Of a stretch of DNA of 37,452 bases, positions 7,422 through 17,308 are shown one piece after another. Below the pieces are notes generated by a model. That model was not told where the DNA came from, ran no database searches, and saw only the letters and a list, made by a program, of their open reading frames with translations. Position 1 is the stretch's first letter. Each line of letters starts with the position of its first letter. The position numbers were made by a program, and so were the translations under genes. The DNA lies in IMG/VR virus record IMGVR_UViG_3300027793_000157, positions 1 to 37,452 of that record. The stretch is one strand, 5' to 3'. Source of the stretch: a virus.

Positions 7422-10124
7422 TCAGTTGTATTTATCTAACCAGCCGCCCTTGGTTGGTTTGTTATAGTTTGTAAAGTTAAACAATTGGTCCAGCTTCTTA
7501 AGTGGTTGAGCATCAGCATTATTTACACTCACACCACCTTTAGCTACAGGGTATTCTGTTACGTATTCACCATCAAACTCATAGTCTTCTCCTGGTTCCA
7601 TGTATTGGACATCTCCTGTGTCAGATATACCAAGGAGGGGTTGATCTACACCCTCCATAGTGATTATGTTGGATGGGATGGTGACAGGATTACCAACGTT
7701 TTCAGGGTTCCAATATCCCATAGGATCTACAGGTATATCTCCTCCATCTTGTAGGTATCCTGTAGCTTGAGCATAATCAACACCCTCCTGACTACCCTTA
7801 AACTTCTCTGTTCCTTTTATTCCTTCTACATATGATTTCCATGCTGACCTAGTAGGAAAGTAAATAGTCTTCTGCTCATTGTACCCACCTGTAGGATAAG
7901 TGAAGCTGAATTTAGTTGGTGTGTCTGGATTATACTTATATAGTTCAGGAGCTGTGAATTGTCCAGGTGTAGGTAGCGTATATCCTAAATCTCTTGTATC
8001 TCTAGGAATAGGAATAGGTTTTGCTAGTTTCTTACTTTCAGGAAGAGGAAAAGGTCCAATTGTTCTTGAAGTTTGTTGCTTCTTTACAGGTGGTTGATAC
8101 TTAAGACTTTTTCTTACAGGAGGATGATATATTTCTACAGCAGCACTATAAGGAAGAACATTTGTTTCTGTTAAATTTTTATTTTCCTCTAACGCTTCTG
8201 TTAACCCTTTAATTTTTCTAGATGTATCAAAACCAGGATCTCCAACCACTATAACATCTTTAGGCACCTGAGGATATTGGGATGGACCCCAATACTGTCT
8301 AGGAAGAGATTGCTCTGTGTATTTAGGAAGAAATCTTCTTTTTCCTTGATAGTCCCCCTGTATAAGATTACTGAATGCACCAACTAGACCAGACCCGCTC
8401 ATTAAAGAAAAGTTACTAAGGTTCTTTTTTACATCAGCTCTAGCTTTAGCAAGATCTTTCTGTCCTCTTATGTAGTTTCTAACGCTATCCTGCCAACGTC
8501 TGTAATCATTTATATCTGTTGTAATAGCGCTACCATTCTGACTAATAGTCTTAGGTTTGAAGTCTAGTCCTTCTTGGTAGTATTTCATCTCCTGACCATT
8601 CTGTGCTGTTGTAGCTGCTTTACCTTTACCCTTTACAATTCTATTGTTAAGCTCAGAAAGTTTCTCAGGATCATTGCCCATCACATCAAGAAGATTCTTA
8701 ATTTGTATGTTTCTTGTTCCTTCTTTTGTTCTAGGATTAAGCTCCTTTTCTCCAAGGTTTTTATACTTGTCGATGATTGACTTCATCTGATTAGGAGTGG
8801 TGGGTTTGTTTCCTTTTAATCCTTCAGCTTGTCTTAATCCATATAGAACAGCATTCACCTCAGTTTTTGTACCAGGAAACACACCACTTGTAATCCATGA
8901 ATATTCTGGTCTAGACAGTCCTGAAGCCTTCTCACTTACAAAGTCTACCTTTGGATAGGAAGGAACATCTCTTCCAGACTGAGGAGCCATGTAATCAAGA
9001 GCATGTATCATTTCGTGACCAAGAACATAAGGAGAAACCCCTAGTTCAGGATCATAACCTTCCATCATAGTGGAAGGATCTGCAGCAATAATAGACTTTT
9101 TAGCAGGAATATATGCTGCAAGCATTGATTTTTTTCTCATCTCAGGAGCTGGCTCTAGTTGTACAGCAGGAACCTTCTCTAATGCTTCAATTCTTTTACT
9201 AGCTATATTCTCAAACTCAGGAAGAGTTTTTCTTTCTTCATACCAGTTCTTGAGCCACTCCTTAGCAACCTTTTCACCATCCTGTGCACTAGCCTTTGTC
9301 TTCTTAGCATAGGGACCGTTGGCAGGAGCAGCCCCAGCTGTACGTGCGTATGTGAATCCTACAGCACCAGGAAGAACACCACCCATTTGCATTGTTCCAC
9401 CCCATGCTCCGTTATAGTTGAATCCAACATCCGTCAGACCTCCCATAGTTCCTTCTATGCCATTCTGTGCTTGGGGAGTATCAAATTTATCTAGCCAGCC
9501 ACCATCCTGTTTTTTCTCAACTCCAAAATTATCACTTAAATCTGCAGCTGTTCCAAATAAATCAGTACCAAGTACACCGATTGCTGTTCTTAAAACACTT
9601 GCCTTCTGTCTACTATTTAAACCTGGCGTAGATCGTAAAGCTTTTACAGTACCATATCCTGGTAAAGGAATTGCTCCAATTGCATTAATTTGTGCATTTG
9701 TAACATCTCCTTTATTATAAGCATTGTAAGCATCTACTCCTCCCATCATAGAATTTAGAGCTATTGATGGATATCTAACAATAGGATGTGGAGCAAATTG
9801 ACCAAGAGCAGTTGCTTTTTTCATAAAATCCCAAGCAGCATCTCCTCTTTCTTTTGCCAGAACATCACTATTTAATATTCTTTTCCAAGTAACATCACTA
9901 GATGTAAAGTCTTCCCCAGGACGTATTTCTCCTTCATTTCTTTTATAAAGTTTAGAAGGAACTATAACTTTTTTAACTCTTGTATTATCTGCAATAGGTA
10001 AACCATTCTGTGCACTGGCAATAGCACCAAAGAATCTCCTTTGCTTGTCTGTCAAAGGATGTCCGTGCACGCTCTTATCGTGCAGGATTTCTTTTGCTTT
10101 TGATTTGGTGAGTTTCTTTGCCAT
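7422..10124 (-). CDS. Giant cargo protein with HExxH metallopeptidase motif, 900 aa
   Basis: The N-terminus has the motif KAKEILHDKSVHGHPLTDKQ followed by RRFFGAIA and AQNG, recalled from Bacteroidota phage virion proteins. Residues 370-374 read HEMIH, a zincin HExxH motif preceded by a hydrophobic helix (SPYVLG) and followed by Glu422 in KTEVNAV, a plausible third zinc ligand as in gluzincins. The domain spans roughly residues 280-480 and sits inside a longer protein rich in [A/K/L]-Q-[N/D]-G motifs. The motif GGWLDK[F/Y] occurs twice, near residue 210 and at the extreme C-terminus. The 1-nt TAATG-type junction at 10124 couples it to the accessory tail gene. A virion-borne protease acting on cargo, tail or host envelope proteins is a reasonable hypothesis; the catalytic role is unproven. 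Confidence 0.8.
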   Translation of the reverse strand: MAKKLTKSKAKEILHDKSVHGHPLTDKQRRFFGAIASAQNGLPIADNTRVKKVIVPSKLYKRNEGEIRPGEDFTSSDVTWKRILNSDVLAKERGDAAWDFMKKATALGQFAPHPIVRYPSIALNSMMGGVDAYNAYNKGDVTNAQINAIGAIPLPGYGTVKALRSTPGLNSRQKASVLRTAIGVLGTDLFGTAADLSDNFGVEKKQDGGWLDKFDTPQAQNGIEGTMGGLTDVGFNYNGAWGGTMQMGGVLPGAVGFTYARTAGAAPANGPYAKKTKASAQDGEKVAKEWLKNWYEERKTLPEFENIASKRIEALEKVPAVQLEPAPEMRKKSMLAAYIPAKKSIIAADPSTMMEGYDPELGVSPYVLGHEMIHALDYMAPQSGRDVPSYPKVDFVSEKASGLSRPEYSWITSGVFPGTKTEVNAVLYGLRQAEGLKGNKPTTPNQMKSIIDKYKNLGEKELNPRTKEGTRNIQIKNLLDVMGNDPEKLSELNNRIVKGKGKAATTAQNGQEMKYYQEGLDFKPKTISQNGSAITTDINDYRRWQDSVRNYIRGQKDLAKARADVKKNLSNFSLMSGSGLVGAFSNLIQGDYQGKRRFLPKYTEQSLPRQYWGPSQYPQVPKDVIVVGDPGFDTSRKIKGLTEALEENKNLTETNVLPYSAAVEIYHPPVRKSLKYQPPVKKQQTSRTIGPFPLPESKKLAKPIPIPRDTRDLGYTLPTPGQFTAPELYKYNPDTPTKFSFTYPTGGYNEQKTIYFPTRSAWKSYVEGIKGTEKFKGSQEGVDYAQATGYLQDGGDIPVDPMGYWNPENVGNPVTIPSNIITMEGVDQPLLGISDTGDVQYMEPGEDYEFDGEYVTEYPVAKGGVSVNNADAQPLKKLDQLFNFTNYNKPTKGGWLDKYN

Positions 10125-10990
10125 TATTTGTAAGAGATTTGAGCAGGTGTAAGAATGAATTGACTTACCAAATGCACCTTGCTGTCGTTATCAAGGATGT
10201 GTCTCACCTTTAGGTCTTTAGCACGAAGAGGTTCTTTCTTGAAAGAACGCTTGCCATAATCCATATTAACCTGGTTCACCACCTTGTCTAAAGACATTGA
10301 CTCACAAGTGGTTACAAATAAAGGTAGGGATTTATTCTTTACCAAAGACCAGAATGTGTTATATTGATAGAAGTTATCACTCTTGGTAAACGTAATTGTC
10401 TTACTATCAGTGTTATATACAGGATATTTCAAGTAGTCCTTGAGGTTGTTAATAGGCTTTGGAACCAGCTCAAGCACGCCTGTAGACTGTTGACCGTTGT
10501 ATAATACAGCTTTGTTAAACCATTGATTATCAATCTCAATCCTATCGTTATCATTAAACACACCACCAGGAGATACAAAGTACCTATAAGCTCTAGTGTA
10601 ATCTTTAACACATTGAAGAATTTCGTCATAGTATGTGTAGCTGAACGGATACTCGATGATATAGGGTTCAATGTTTCCATAAAACTTGTTGTAGTTTTCT
10701 ACATCTGTAAGATGTCTCCATAAACAGGAATTTAGTGACTGCTGAAAACTAAATGTCACTTGCTCATTAGGTGTCACTTGGGAGATGGAGAAGTTGATAG
10801 ATTTCTTACAACTGCCTGTAGAGGTGATGATGATCACTGTAGCATTGCTATCAACACTATAAGTGACACCGCTAATCAATACACTCTTTGGTACACCTGT
10901 GGCTATAACATTTCCGAGGTTATCAGAAATATCAAAAGGCCCAGTTTTGGGAGAGGCCTTCACTAGCTTTATGAATACGTTTTGAGGCAT
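10124..10990 (-). CDS. Muzzle-associated tail protein, 288 aa
   Basis: The chosen ATG at 10990 starts MPQNVFIKL just after the muzzle stop codon (10992-10994); the frame extends 38 codons further upstream, but that part lies inside the muzzle's poly-Thr end. Residues 1-70 form a small beta-type domain (TGPF at 16-19, TGVPK at 31-35, S-x3-C near 60) with a clear counterpart in the 87-aa gene at 19937-20200. Residues 80-288 are a separate region ending in a conserved-looking basic motif (MDYGKRSF, RAKDLKVRHILD, LVSQF). I recall similar C-termini next to or fused to muzzle proteins of Bacteroidota podoviruses. Role inferred: structural tail component; no enzyme motif seen. Confidence 0.75.
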   Translation of the reverse strand: MPQNVFIKLVKASPKTGPFDISDNLGNVIATGVPKSVLISGVTYSVDSNATVIIITSTGSCKKSINFSISQVTPNEQVTFSFQQSLNSCLWRHLTDVENYNKFYGNIEPYIIEYPFSYTYYDEILQCVKDYTRAYRYFVSPGGVFNDNDRIEIDNQWFNKAVLYNGQQSTGVLELVPKPINNLKDYLKYPVYNTDSKTITFTKSDNFYQYNTFWSLVKNKSLPLFVTTCESMSLDKVVNQVNMDYGKRSFKKEPLRAKDLKVRHILDNDSKVHLVSQFILTPAQISYK

Positions 10991-10991
10991 T

Positions 10992-13900
10992 TTATAAAGG
11001 TGGTATGGTTGTTGTTGTTGTAGTTCCACATGTGTTTCCACAATAAGCACCTTTTGCAATTGTAACAGCACCACCTGTGGTGATGATGCTATTCTCAACA
11101 GCACACGTAATCACAAAAGGAGTGGAGTCACTAAGTACAGCTTCTCCTGTAGTTCCGTTACAGTTAATCCACTGAATTGTTGCAGTGGGATCAGCAGTCA
11201 CTGTATACTCATAACAATCATCACATACTAATGCAGTGGTGGTTGTAGTGGTAGTTGATGTACTACTGGTGGTAGTTGTAGTGGTGCACTCAATACAATC
11301 CTCGTCTTGTGTACATGGTGTGCCACAGAGTGTGATGATTACTTCTGGATCAGAATAAGGAGGTGCCTGGGTGCTGAAGCAAAGATTTAGAAGTTGTCCT
11401 GGGTCTATTGGTGTAAAAGATATGTTACCACTTCCACACTTATAAGCACCAATATAATGAAGTGCTTCAGTGGGATTGTAAACAACATAACACTCACAAG
11501 GAAAAGCTGTAGTGGTGGTAGTTGTTGTACTAGTGCTAGTAGTGGTTGTAGTGGTGATTTCACAAGCATCACCGTCCAATTCACAGTCTATAAATATAGT
11601 GGTAGTTGTAGTGGTTGTGGATGTGGTGGTAGTGCTGCTAGTAGTGGTGGTCGTAGTGTTTGGAACAGGATTAGCCACAATAGCCTCAAAGTCACCACAG
11701 CAGTCGTTAAGCCCTGAATAGAAGAAGTTGTTCTCCCCTATATAGAAGTTGGGGATATAGCTGTGGAAGCTTATCCAACTACCTGTATTAAAGTTGAAAG
11801 ACAGAGTCCAGCTCTTATTACAGAAGTATTCTGAGTCTGTCAGGAACACCTCTTTTCTTAAAAGTTTCTCCGCCCCACAACAATCTACAGGCTCTTCTAG
11901 ATAGAACTTCTTGTTTACATCATCGTAAACAATGTTGTTTAGCCTTGGTATGTAGTCAAGCTTTGTAAGAATCACACGGTCAAACTTGCTGTCAAACACG
12001 CCATGCAATCCTACACCATTGAAATGGTTGTCTATATTCACCTTGGGGAAATAACGCAGGATTTCAAAGGCCAGATGGTCTGTAAAGAACCTGTTCATTC
12101 CTGAGCCAAAACCTGACAAATCTTGCGCCTGATTACCAGAAACAAGAAACACCTGTCCACGTTTAGCATCCACTGTCACCTGTCCCTGAGGTATCTTCAG
12201 AAGCATCTTGTTCTGGCTTCCTACATATCCTAAGTCAGTTTCTGCAAAGTCAATAGGAGGAGCACTGGTGAACAGTGTAGGATTACCAATATAGGCAGCC
12301 TGTGGGTTACTGGTGTTGATGGTGAGGAGCGTGTTGTAAAGCAAGCTCTTGTTCTCAAATCTAGCCAGGATAGCCTTGTTCTGTATACCATCTAGGCTCA
12401 CTAGATTTCCGTAGTTCTGTGGGAAATCAAAGAAGGAGTTGGCTCTGTAAATCAACCAGTTGTTAGACTGTGGTGATGTTGTAAGTTCTTGACTATCAGA
12501 ATATATAGCTCTGAATGGGAAGTTGGTGAAACATATATTGTCCCAATCGTAGGGTAGGTGGGTGAACGTGTTCTCTCTATTTTGCTTAGAGAATGTCGCA
12601 TTATAGTAATAGGTGTTATCCTGAGCAATAGAAACAAAGTCTTCTTGCACCCAATCATCAGGAATATCTGTACTTACGTGTGGCCAGAAGTCACCCTCTC
12701 TGTTGTTAAAGGCTTGACGTAGGTCTACGTTATAAGAACTCTCACAATAGAAATAAGGAATCCCGTAAGCAAACAAATACATCTTACCATCATAGTAGGT
12801 TCTACCAGGGCTAGTGATGGGTGTTTGACTATTGGGACAGTCAAGATTATTAGCCTTTATGGAGATGAAGTTTGTAAGTGTTTGGGGACCAGCCACTGCT
12901 GTTGATAAAATAGAACGTCCTGAGTGCCAATACACTGGGTAGGCCACATTACCTATTTCATCGTAGAATATGTCACTATCATCAGGAGCATTCACTCTAT
13001 TGTCAATAAAGAAAGGCAGCTTGGTCTTAAAAGCAAACTTACTAATGAATGTGTCACCACCAAAGAATGTAGCTACAACAGGAGCTGTAAGAGGTGTTAT
13101 GTCTCTTTGGAATCCTGTATCTACAGTGTCATAAGAATATATCTGTCCATACTGATTGACAAATATGTTCTTAAGAGATCCGTAATAAGAGATGACACTT
13201 ATATATTCATCCTTAGCAGGAACACCACAGTTGTTCAGATTACCATTAACACCAGCACCACTGAGGGTCATTCTAGATCTATCATTAACAGTGCCCCCTA
13301 TAGTGGGAGTTTGGTTAGGAAGTGGAAGAGCTGGTCTAGATGACTTAGTCTTTAAATAGACAGAACTCTCTCTGTTCCAGTTGTTTACATTCTTATTATC
13401 ACCTACCCCCTGCACACCAGGAATTAGATATTGCTTGAGTTCAAGCTCACGTTGCTTGATTCCCAACCCGTTATTAATATCGTTAGCATAGTCATAGCTA
13501 GCAATTGAGTTGTAGGAATAGGCATAGTTACGTCTGGTGATACCATTAACGTAAATAGTAAGATAGGCTTGGTAGGCAGCAAATAGAGCACTGGCATTAT
13601 AGTTTCCAACAGTGATGTTTGCTATATTGTTAGCACTATTCAGCGCATCTTGTTGAGCCTCAGCACTTAAGAGCCTGTACATGGCGTTCTTGTTCACCTG
13701 TACAAAGTGAGCCTTACCAGCTCCATATATTACGTTCTCCAGCTTTAATACACCACCCAAGAACGGTTGTCCAAAGGATGTTTCAGGGGAGTTGAATACA
13801 TGTCTGTACTTTGCACCCTCTTCATCAAATCCATTGAGGTTGTCTGGATTACAGATGTCTGCACCAATAGACTCAATCAGTTCTATCTTGTAAGTGGTGG

Positions 13901-16328
13901 CTTCATCAACATTACTGTCAGCAATAACAGGAGGTACAAGTGATGCAACATCTACAGTGTAAGTGCCTGTTCCACAGCTAACTATTTCTACAAACTGATT
14001 ATTCAGGTTGAGAGGTTCATTAAGAAATGATGAACAACATGCAATTGCAGGATTTTCAGCACAATACTTAGTCCACCCATCAATGTTTGTAGCCATTGTA
14101 TATCCTACAGGAGGGGGTAGTATATTCCCATTAGACACACCGCATCTAGAAACAGGCCACACAGCTCTAAATATAATTGTCTGTGGTCCAGGCAGTGTTG
14201 TACAAGAAATTCTGTTAACTGTAAGTCTATACCTGTTATACGTGTTAGATCCCATAGCTCCAGTGGCACCATTGATAAACTTGGGCTTTGGATAGTCCAA
14301 AGCACAAATTTTAATAATAGTGTTCACCTCAGATGCTAGTATGGTTCTTCTGGTAATCTCTCCTGTATAACAGTCAATATATTCAATTGCTCCCGTAGGT
14401 ACACCATTCACCACTATTCCAGCATTAGTGACATATACAGAGAAGTTTCTACAAATAGATGTAGTGCTTGTTGCAGCAAGAGGAATAGTGTAGGAATTGC
14501 TCTTCTCTAACAAGAATGGGTCTTGTCTTAAATCGTTGTAAGGATAGTTGGGGAAGTAGTATTCTGTACCCTCACGGTCATACTTACCCACGTTTCTGAG
14601 AATACCCTTAGCCACGATGGACCTATTGGTGCTTCTGTCACCACGTATAATCTTAAAACCAGCTATCTCACTTTTCTGCTCAGCAGTGAGGTTGGAGGTT
14701 TGTATAAGAGCATTTACCTGTTGAACGTCTATTCTTACACCCATTGGGAAGAGGGCATCCTTCTGCATCACCATATTATCCTGTCCTGTAAACAAGGCAG
14801 ATTCCACTATGGGACTTACAAGCACATCTGGGAACTTGTGATGTCTAATCTTCTGACCAGCCAAATCTCCCCACAGCTCTTTGTTGCAGGGATATTCTTC
14901 TGTAGACTCCCAATAACTAAACTCACCAAACTGGTAAGGTCCTTTGTAGTCTGGAGATGTAGAATAGCCAGGAGAGAATCCTGTTACAGATCCTGTGTTA
15001 TATATCTTCCAATAAGGACTAGTTAGAGCAATTGGGTCAGTTGGTTCACCTATAAAATCATCATTGCTAGTGGGGACAGGAACTAAGTCGTTAGCATTAG
15101 ATATCCTTCCAGGTATATGAAATCCATCAGTTTGTTTACCATTCTTAAGCAGGAACACTATCTCAAATGCATACACCTCATCCCTCAAATAACCTCTGAG
15201 ATTGGTGGCATTAAATGCATCAGCATAGGTTTCTGTATTAGGGATTCTGTAAGTTTCCCATTGCAAGTCAATCTGACTAGCTATCTGTTGGTAGTTGATT
15301 CTGTCAACAGATGTAAGCTGGTCCCAAACTAATATATCACGAACAGCTGTTATATCCTGAGCAATCTCGTAATATGGAAACTTCTCAAAGATGTCATTCA
15401 CTGTCAAGCGAATGTCTGTTTTGATTTGCCCTGTGTAGGTGATCACCTGAGATGGTCCATCAATAAAATAAGTGCCAATAAGCTCAACAGAGGTGATGGC
15501 ATTTATGGTTTTGATGACAGCCACATTAAAGAACTGGTAGAGCCCTGATAGCTCTAAGTTGCTGACAGTGAGCTCAATAGACTTGCCCACTGGATAATTA
15601 AAATTAGGTGTAGTGAGACTAGGGTCAGAAATAGGAGTGGGGTTGGTGACAGAATAATAAGATGTAAATGGAAAACCATTAGCATCACAATATTGAATAG
15701 CAAACTGATAAGTGCCTGCTGTGAGTTCACCGCCTGTGGTGATTCTTGTCACCTCAAGCTGGGGGATAATAAAATTAGGCTGTACATTCAACCCGTTGCA
15801 ATCTATCTCATTGCTGTATACAGGATCGCACGCAGGGGTGCCCCCTATAAGAACATAGGGTAAGTTGGCAGGGTTGAGATCAATATATCTACGGGGATTG
15901 AGTCCATCTGTCCAATACACCTCTGTATTACACTCTGTGATTCTATGGACAGCTTTATGGATGGGGTGATTGATATTGAAGTTGAGACAGGGAGCGTTTA
16001 CATAGGTACGATAGACACAATCATTGTTGTCCATATATCCTATCTCAGAACCACCAGTTTCTGGGTTGGTGAGGAAGAACACATGTTTGTTTCTCTCTTG
16101 TATAAAGTGTTCTCCGATAAGCAGATAGCCTTCTGGGAACTCAAGACAAAACACGTTCCCTGGCTCATTCTGATAGTTTACAGAGTTTGAGTCAAAGTTT
16201 TCTACAGCAGCATTTAATGCATACGTAAGCTGGCCTTTGGGGATCTGCGTAACAGACCTATCCATGTTAAGACCAGTGGTAGCAGAATTAAACTCTTGCC
16301 TAATATTGCCTTGTTCCTGTTCAGCCAT
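10992..16328 (-). CDS. Muzzle-like tail protein, 1778 aa, with poly-Thr/Cys module C-terminus
   Basis: This is the largest gene of the window. The N-terminus (FNSATTGLNMDRS, IPKGQLTYALNAAVENFD) matches, from memory, the very large tail protein that caps the short tail of crAss-like phages (muzzle) and related Bacteroidota podoviruses. Most of the chain is Asn/Tyr/Ile-rich beta structure without repeats. From about residue 1556 it changes: Thr tracts (about 1556-1577, 1591-1607, 1681-1699 and the last 10 residues) separate two Cys-containing modules of about 70 residues (about 1608-1680 and 1700-1768). The modules share a layout CxCY or CYxY, [YW]I, C-x-G, late LC/TC and a final GxxC. The Thr stalks are candidates for O-glycosylation. 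It starts 5 nt after the gatekeeper ring gene. Confidence 0.75.
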   Translation of the reverse strand: MAEQEQGNIRQEFNSATTGLNMDRSVTQIPKGQLTYALNAAVENFDSNSVNYQNEPGNVFCLEFPEGYLLIGEHFIQERNKHVFFLTNPETGGSEIGYMDNNDCVYRTYVNAPCLNFNINHPIHKAVHRITECNTEVYWTDGLNPRRYIDLNPANLPYVLIGGTPACDPVYSNEIDCNGLNVQPNFIIPQLEVTRITTGGELTAGTYQFAIQYCDANGFPFTSYYSVTNPTPISDPSLTTPNFNYPVGKSIELTVSNLELSGLYQFFNVAVIKTINAITSVELIGTYFIDGPSQVITYTGQIKTDIRLTVNDIFEKFPYYEIAQDITAVRDILVWDQLTSVDRINYQQIASQIDLQWETYRIPNTETYADAFNATNLRGYLRDEVYAFEIVFLLKNGKQTDGFHIPGRISNANDLVPVPTSNDDFIGEPTDPIALTSPYWKIYNTGSVTGFSPGYSTSPDYKGPYQFGEFSYWESTEEYPCNKELWGDLAGQKIRHHKFPDVLVSPIVESALFTGQDNMVMQKDALFPMGVRIDVQQVNALIQTSNLTAEQKSEIAGFKIIRGDRSTNRSIVAKGILRNVGKYDREGTEYYFPNYPYNDLRQDPFLLEKSNSYTIPLAATSTTSICRNFSVYVTNAGIVVNGVPTGAIEYIDCYTGEITRRTILASEVNTIIKICALDYPKPKFINGATGAMGSNTYNRYRLTVNRISCTTLPGPQTIIFRAVWPVSRCGVSNGNILPPPVGYTMATNIDGWTKYCAENPAIACCSSFLNEPLNLNNQFVEIVSCGTGTYTVDVASLVPPVIADSNVDEATTYKIELIESIGADICNPDNLNGFDEEGAKYRHVFNSPETSFGQPFLGGVLKLENVIYGAGKAHFVQVNKNAMYRLLSAEAQQDALNSANNIANITVGNYNASALFAAYQAYLTIYVNGITRRNYAYSYNSIASYDYANDINNGLGIKQRELELKQYLIPGVQGVGDNKNVNNWNRESSVYLKTKSSRPALPLPNQTPTIGGTVNDRSRMTLSGAGVNGNLNNCGVPAKDEYISVISYYGSLKNIFVNQYGQIYSYDTVDTGFQRDITPLTAPVVATFFGGDTFISKFAFKTKLPFFIDNRVNAPDDSDIFYDEIGNVAYPVYWHSGRSILSTAVAGPQTLTNFISIKANNLDCPNSQTPITSPGRTYYDGKMYLFAYGIPYFYCESSYNVDLRQAFNNREGDFWPHVSTDIPDDWVQEDFVSIAQDNTYYYNATFSKQNRENTFTHLPYDWDNICFTNFPFRAIYSDSQELTTSPQSNNWLIYRANSFFDFPQNYGNLVSLDGIQNKAILARFENKSLLYNTLLTINTSNPQAAYIGNPTLFTSAPPIDFAETDLGYVGSQNKMLLKIPQGQVTVDAKRGQVFLVSGNQAQDLSGFGSGMNRFFTDHLAFEILRYFPKVNIDNHFNGVGLHGVFDSKFDRVILTKLDYIPRLNNIVYDDVNKKFYLEEPVDCCGAEKLLRKEVFLTDSEYFCNKSWTLSFNFNTGSWISFHSYIPNFYIGENNFFYSGLNDCCGDFEAIVANPVPNTTTTTTSSTTTTSTTTTTTTIFIDCELDGDACEITTTTTTSTSTTTTTTTAFPCECYVVYNPTEALHYIGAYKCGSGNISFTPIDPGQLLNLCFSTQAPPYSDPEVIITLCGTPCTQDEDCIECTTTTTTSSTSTTTTTTTALVCDDCYEYTVTADPTATIQWINCNGTTGEAVLSDSTPFVITCAVENSIITTGGAVTIAKGAYCGNTCGTTTTTTIPPL
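10998..11661. repeat. ACN-codon (poly-Thr) tracts alternating with Cys modules
   Basis: Plus-strand blocks of gtagtggt-type sequence at about 11598-11661, 11508-11556, 11232-11287 and 10998-11030 encode Thr/Ser tracts on the minus strand. They flank two diverged coding modules. The low-complexity DNA could promote recombination or slippage that changes the number of C-terminal modules. Confidence 0.8.
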
Positions 16329-16333
16329 TAGTA

Positions 16334-17305
16334 TTAATTATTACGTCTCCAACCATATCTATTGGTACGATTGGGGAGTTCATACATGTTAAATCTGTTC
16401 AAGTCATTCTTGATCCTACGTTGCTTAGTCCATGGATCTTGCTTCTTAATTTCAATATCAGCCATGATGAATGCCTCTTCAGCTTGCTGCTTGTAGAATG
16501 CAAGCTTCTGTTGGAGCTGGTTAAAGGTTTCATCATTGGTCTGGTTGGTGAGTGTTTCAATCACCTTGTATTTGATGAATGCCTCAATATATTCCCTAAC
16601 ACGATAGTTGTCAGGGATGAGCTGATTACCACCAGCATCATATTCTGTAGCATAGAAAAGAATGTGCACCACACCATTACGGAAGTTGGTAACAAACTTA
16701 TTGTCTCTAACATCAAAACTATCATACCCAGCAGAGCCAGGAGTGAACTCATTGATGGGTGGGGCTTGCTGATAAAACTCCCAGTTGTTAGTGTAATCCA
16801 CCCCACAGTTTCTCATGGCAGATAGATTACCAGGCTTTAGCAAGTATTCTCTCCTGTATTGTACAGGTGCTTGATTATTAGTTTTATACACAGCCTGGAT
16901 GATGGAAGGCATGCACCCGCCACAATTAGGATCTTGGCATGTAGGATTGGTACATGGTGTACCTCCCACTGTCAAAGGAGAGATTTGTATAGTGGTGGAT
17001 GTGGCAGCTTGGGAATAGAAAGAATTGGCTGATTGATAAGGAAAACCATTTACAGCTGTGCACATCCAGGCTTCACGGACAGCAAAGAAGTTGTCTGGAA
17101 GCCTAGCTTCATAGTCACAGATGTGTAAAATGTCTTGGCTAATAACATAAGTGGTTCTACCCAGCTTCCTAAGACACTTGTCCAGATAGGTGGGGAACAT
17201 CAGGTCATCAACAGCCCCTGTGTCAAAATAGCTCTTAAACTCCTCTTTTACAATAGAGTAGATGGGCTCAGGGCTAGTGAAGTTGTATTTGTAATAATAA
17301 GACAT
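16334..17305 (-). CDS. Head-tail connector / gatekeeper-type ring protein, 323 aa
   Basis: The N-terminal helices (YSIVKEEFKSYFD, LDKCLRKLGR) and the C-terminal helical hairpin (YRVREYIEAFIKYKVIE, LAFYKQQAEEAFIMADIEIK) resemble the P22 gp4 / tail-tubular-A class of dodecameric adaptor proteins found in crAss-like tails. A four-Cys cluster at residues 118, 123, 128 and 131 is a possible zinc knuckle inserted in the beta region. The protein lies between an IHF-like gene and the muzzle, spaced 3 and 5 nt from them, which fits a tail assembly order. The adaptor role is recalled, not computed. Confidence 0.7.
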   Translation of the reverse strand: MSYYYKYNFTSPEPIYSIVKEEFKSYFDTGAVDDLMFPTYLDKCLRKLGRTTYVISQDILHICDYEARLPDNFFAVREAWMCTAVNGFPYQSANSFYSQAATSTTIQISPLTVGGTPCTNPTCQDPNCGGCMPSIIQAVYKTNNQAPVQYRREYLLKPGNLSAMRNCGVDYTNNWEFYQQAPPINEFTPGSAGYDSFDVRDNKFVTNFRNGVVHILFYATEYDAGGNQLIPDNYRVREYIEAFIKYKVIETLTNQTNDETFNQLQQKLAFYKQQAEEAFIMADIEIKKQDPWTKQRRIKNDLNRFNMYELPNRTNRYGWRRNN

Positions 17306-17308
17306 AGT

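Noticed and set aside
10991-11104. Longer form of the 288-aa protein beginning at 11104
   Set aside because: The 38 extra codons lie antiphase over the muzzle's C-terminal coding region and translate to low-complexity residues; an ATG sits directly after the muzzle stop.
11232-11661. CRISPR-like or simple tandem DNA repeat
   Set aside because: There is no constant repeat/spacer length; the repetition comes from Thr codons within an open frame.
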